DNA of 64,000 nt from positions 1 to 64,000 of the forward strand of contig NZ_JBAGBW010000010.1 of NCBI RefSeq assembly GCF_039822205.1, in the 5' to 3' direction. The stretch's first letter is position 1. Each line of letters starts with the position of its first letter. A program made the translations under genes and the position numbers. The notes beneath the pieces were generated by a model. That model worked only from the letters and a program-made list of their open reading frames with translations. It was not told where the DNA came from and did no database searches. Shown here piece by piece: positions 63,578 to 64,000 of the stretch. The DNA is from Thermodesulfobium sp. 4217-1 (lineage in GTDB: Bacteria > Thermodesulfobiota > Thermodesulfobiia > Thermodesulfobiales > Thermodesulfobiaceae).

Positions 63578-64000
63578 TTAGTATATTCCTTGGATTTCTC
63601 CACTTTCAAATATATCAAACTTTACAGCCTGGGGCACCTTTGGAAGACCTGGCATAGTCATTATTTTACCAAGCACTGGAACGATAAAGTTAGCGCCGTG
63701 TGACATCCTGACCTCTCTAACCATAATCTTAAAATCTTCTGGCTTGCCAATCAATTTTGGATCTGCAGATAAGGACATTGGAGTCTTCGCCATACAAACA
63801 AATGAATTATCCATGTCCACCAGTGATACATCTTTCAGATCGGCCTCTGCCTCCTGAGAATATTCTACCGAACTTGCACCGTATATAGTCTTTGCAATTT
63901 TTTCGATCTTTTCCTTTGGGGTTTGTTCGAGCTTGTATATAAACCTTGGAACTCTCTCTTCCTCAATCTCAACAATTTTCTTTGCCAGCTCTTCTCCGCC
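63578..64000 (-). CDS. fhs: formate-tetrahydrofolate ligase, C-terminal part (cut by window edge)
   Basis: The last 140 codons of fhs, which activates formate to 10-formyl-THF in the Wood-Ljungdahl and one-carbon pathways. Reading from the edge there is GGEELAKKIVE, KEKIEKIAKTIYGASSVEYS, SFVCMAKTPMSLSADPKLIGKP and the family-typical VREVRMSHGANFIVPVLGK and IMTMPGLPKVPQA, then ESGEIQGIY and stop. The frame is open to position 64000, so the 5' part lies outside. An internal ATG at 63820 is not the start. Confidence 0.95.
   Translation of the reverse strand, partial: GGEELAKKIVEIEEERVPRFIYKLEQTPKEKIEKIAKTIYGASSVEYSQEAEADLKDVSLVDMDNSFVCMAKTPMSLSADPKLIGKPEDFKIMVREVRMSHGANFIVPVLGKIMTMPGLPKVPQAVKFDIFESGEIQGIY

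Noticed and set aside
63820-63820. ATG considered as the start of a separate 80-residue protein
   Set aside because: The frame continues upstream to the window edge with clear FTHFS sequence, so this is an internal methionine of fhs.
1-64000. tRNA, rRNA, CRISPR arrays, insertion sequences and prophage
   Set aside because: Looked for in every gap; no cloverleaf-like GC-rich blocks, regularly spaced repeats, transposases or terminal inverted repeats were seen.

Overview
The window comes from an AT-rich bacterial chromosome (roughly one third G+C by eye). It is densely packed with housekeeping genes. I see no tRNA, rRNA, CRISPR array, insertion sequence or prophage. Several features point to a strict anaerobe with an outer membrane: a formate-tetrahydrofolate ligase, two 2[4Fe-4S] ferredoxins, a molybdenum/tungsten-cofactor cluster with three MoeA paralogues, a LolA-like protein, an AMIN-domain protein and a lipoprotein. 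A Thermodesulfobium-like organism would fit, but that name is inference from gene content, not a database result.

Layout. Positions 85-3355 (minus) hold a lysozyme-fold secreted protein, small unknown genes, an inositol-phosphatase-family enzyme and a lipoprotein. Positions 3767-4816 (plus) encode an ammonium-transporter-fold protein that has lost the pore histidines. Positions 4803-39843 are almost one continuous minus-strand series. In order they hold an ANTAR response regulator with its HisKA_2 kinase, pyrE-pyrF, an AMIN/phage-like fusion protein, the cofactor cluster (moeA-mog-moaC-moaA-moeA/PBP-moeA), a metallo-hydrolase, rph-xer-trmFO-topA, and a tetrapyrrole block (an ILEI-like protein, hemC, hemX-like, hemA, precorrin-2 dehydrogenase). 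They continue with a LolA-like protein, argF, a PTPS-III-like pterin enzyme, a PQQ-propeller/FAD fusion, dprA-comM-yraN-rnhB-lepB-rplS-trmD-khpA-rpsP-ffh-ftsY and the two ferredoxins. Positions 39914-49605 (plus) form one operon: smc-ispA-yuiD-like-dxs-nadK-recN-pgeF. Positions 49611-61201 (minus) carry hom, nadE, ribD, rlmN-rsmB-fmt-def and a light-repair group (photolyase, methyltransferase, DUF523/DUF1722). Positions 61284-63506 (plus) carry a DUF996 protein and a DHA2-type exporter. The right edge holds the 3' part of fhs on the minus strand.

Translation starts are notable. Many genes start with TTG or GTG behind clear Shine-Dalgarno sequences and overlap their neighbours by 1-14 bases. 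Three genes appear to start at near-cognate codons: smc at ATT, ispA at CTG and rph at ATC. Each is backed by a well or adequately spaced Shine-Dalgarno sequence and by the N-terminus expected for its family. The smc gene therefore extends 62 codons upstream of its first TTG and includes the Walker A motif.

The most unusual items are the twin-His-less Amt homologue, the three near-cognate starts, the eight-blade PQQ propeller fused to two FAD domains, the secreted ILEI/FAM3-like domain in the heme cluster, the AMIN domain joined to a phage-type NNPGN domain, and the ExxHGH (PTPS-III) active-site variant.
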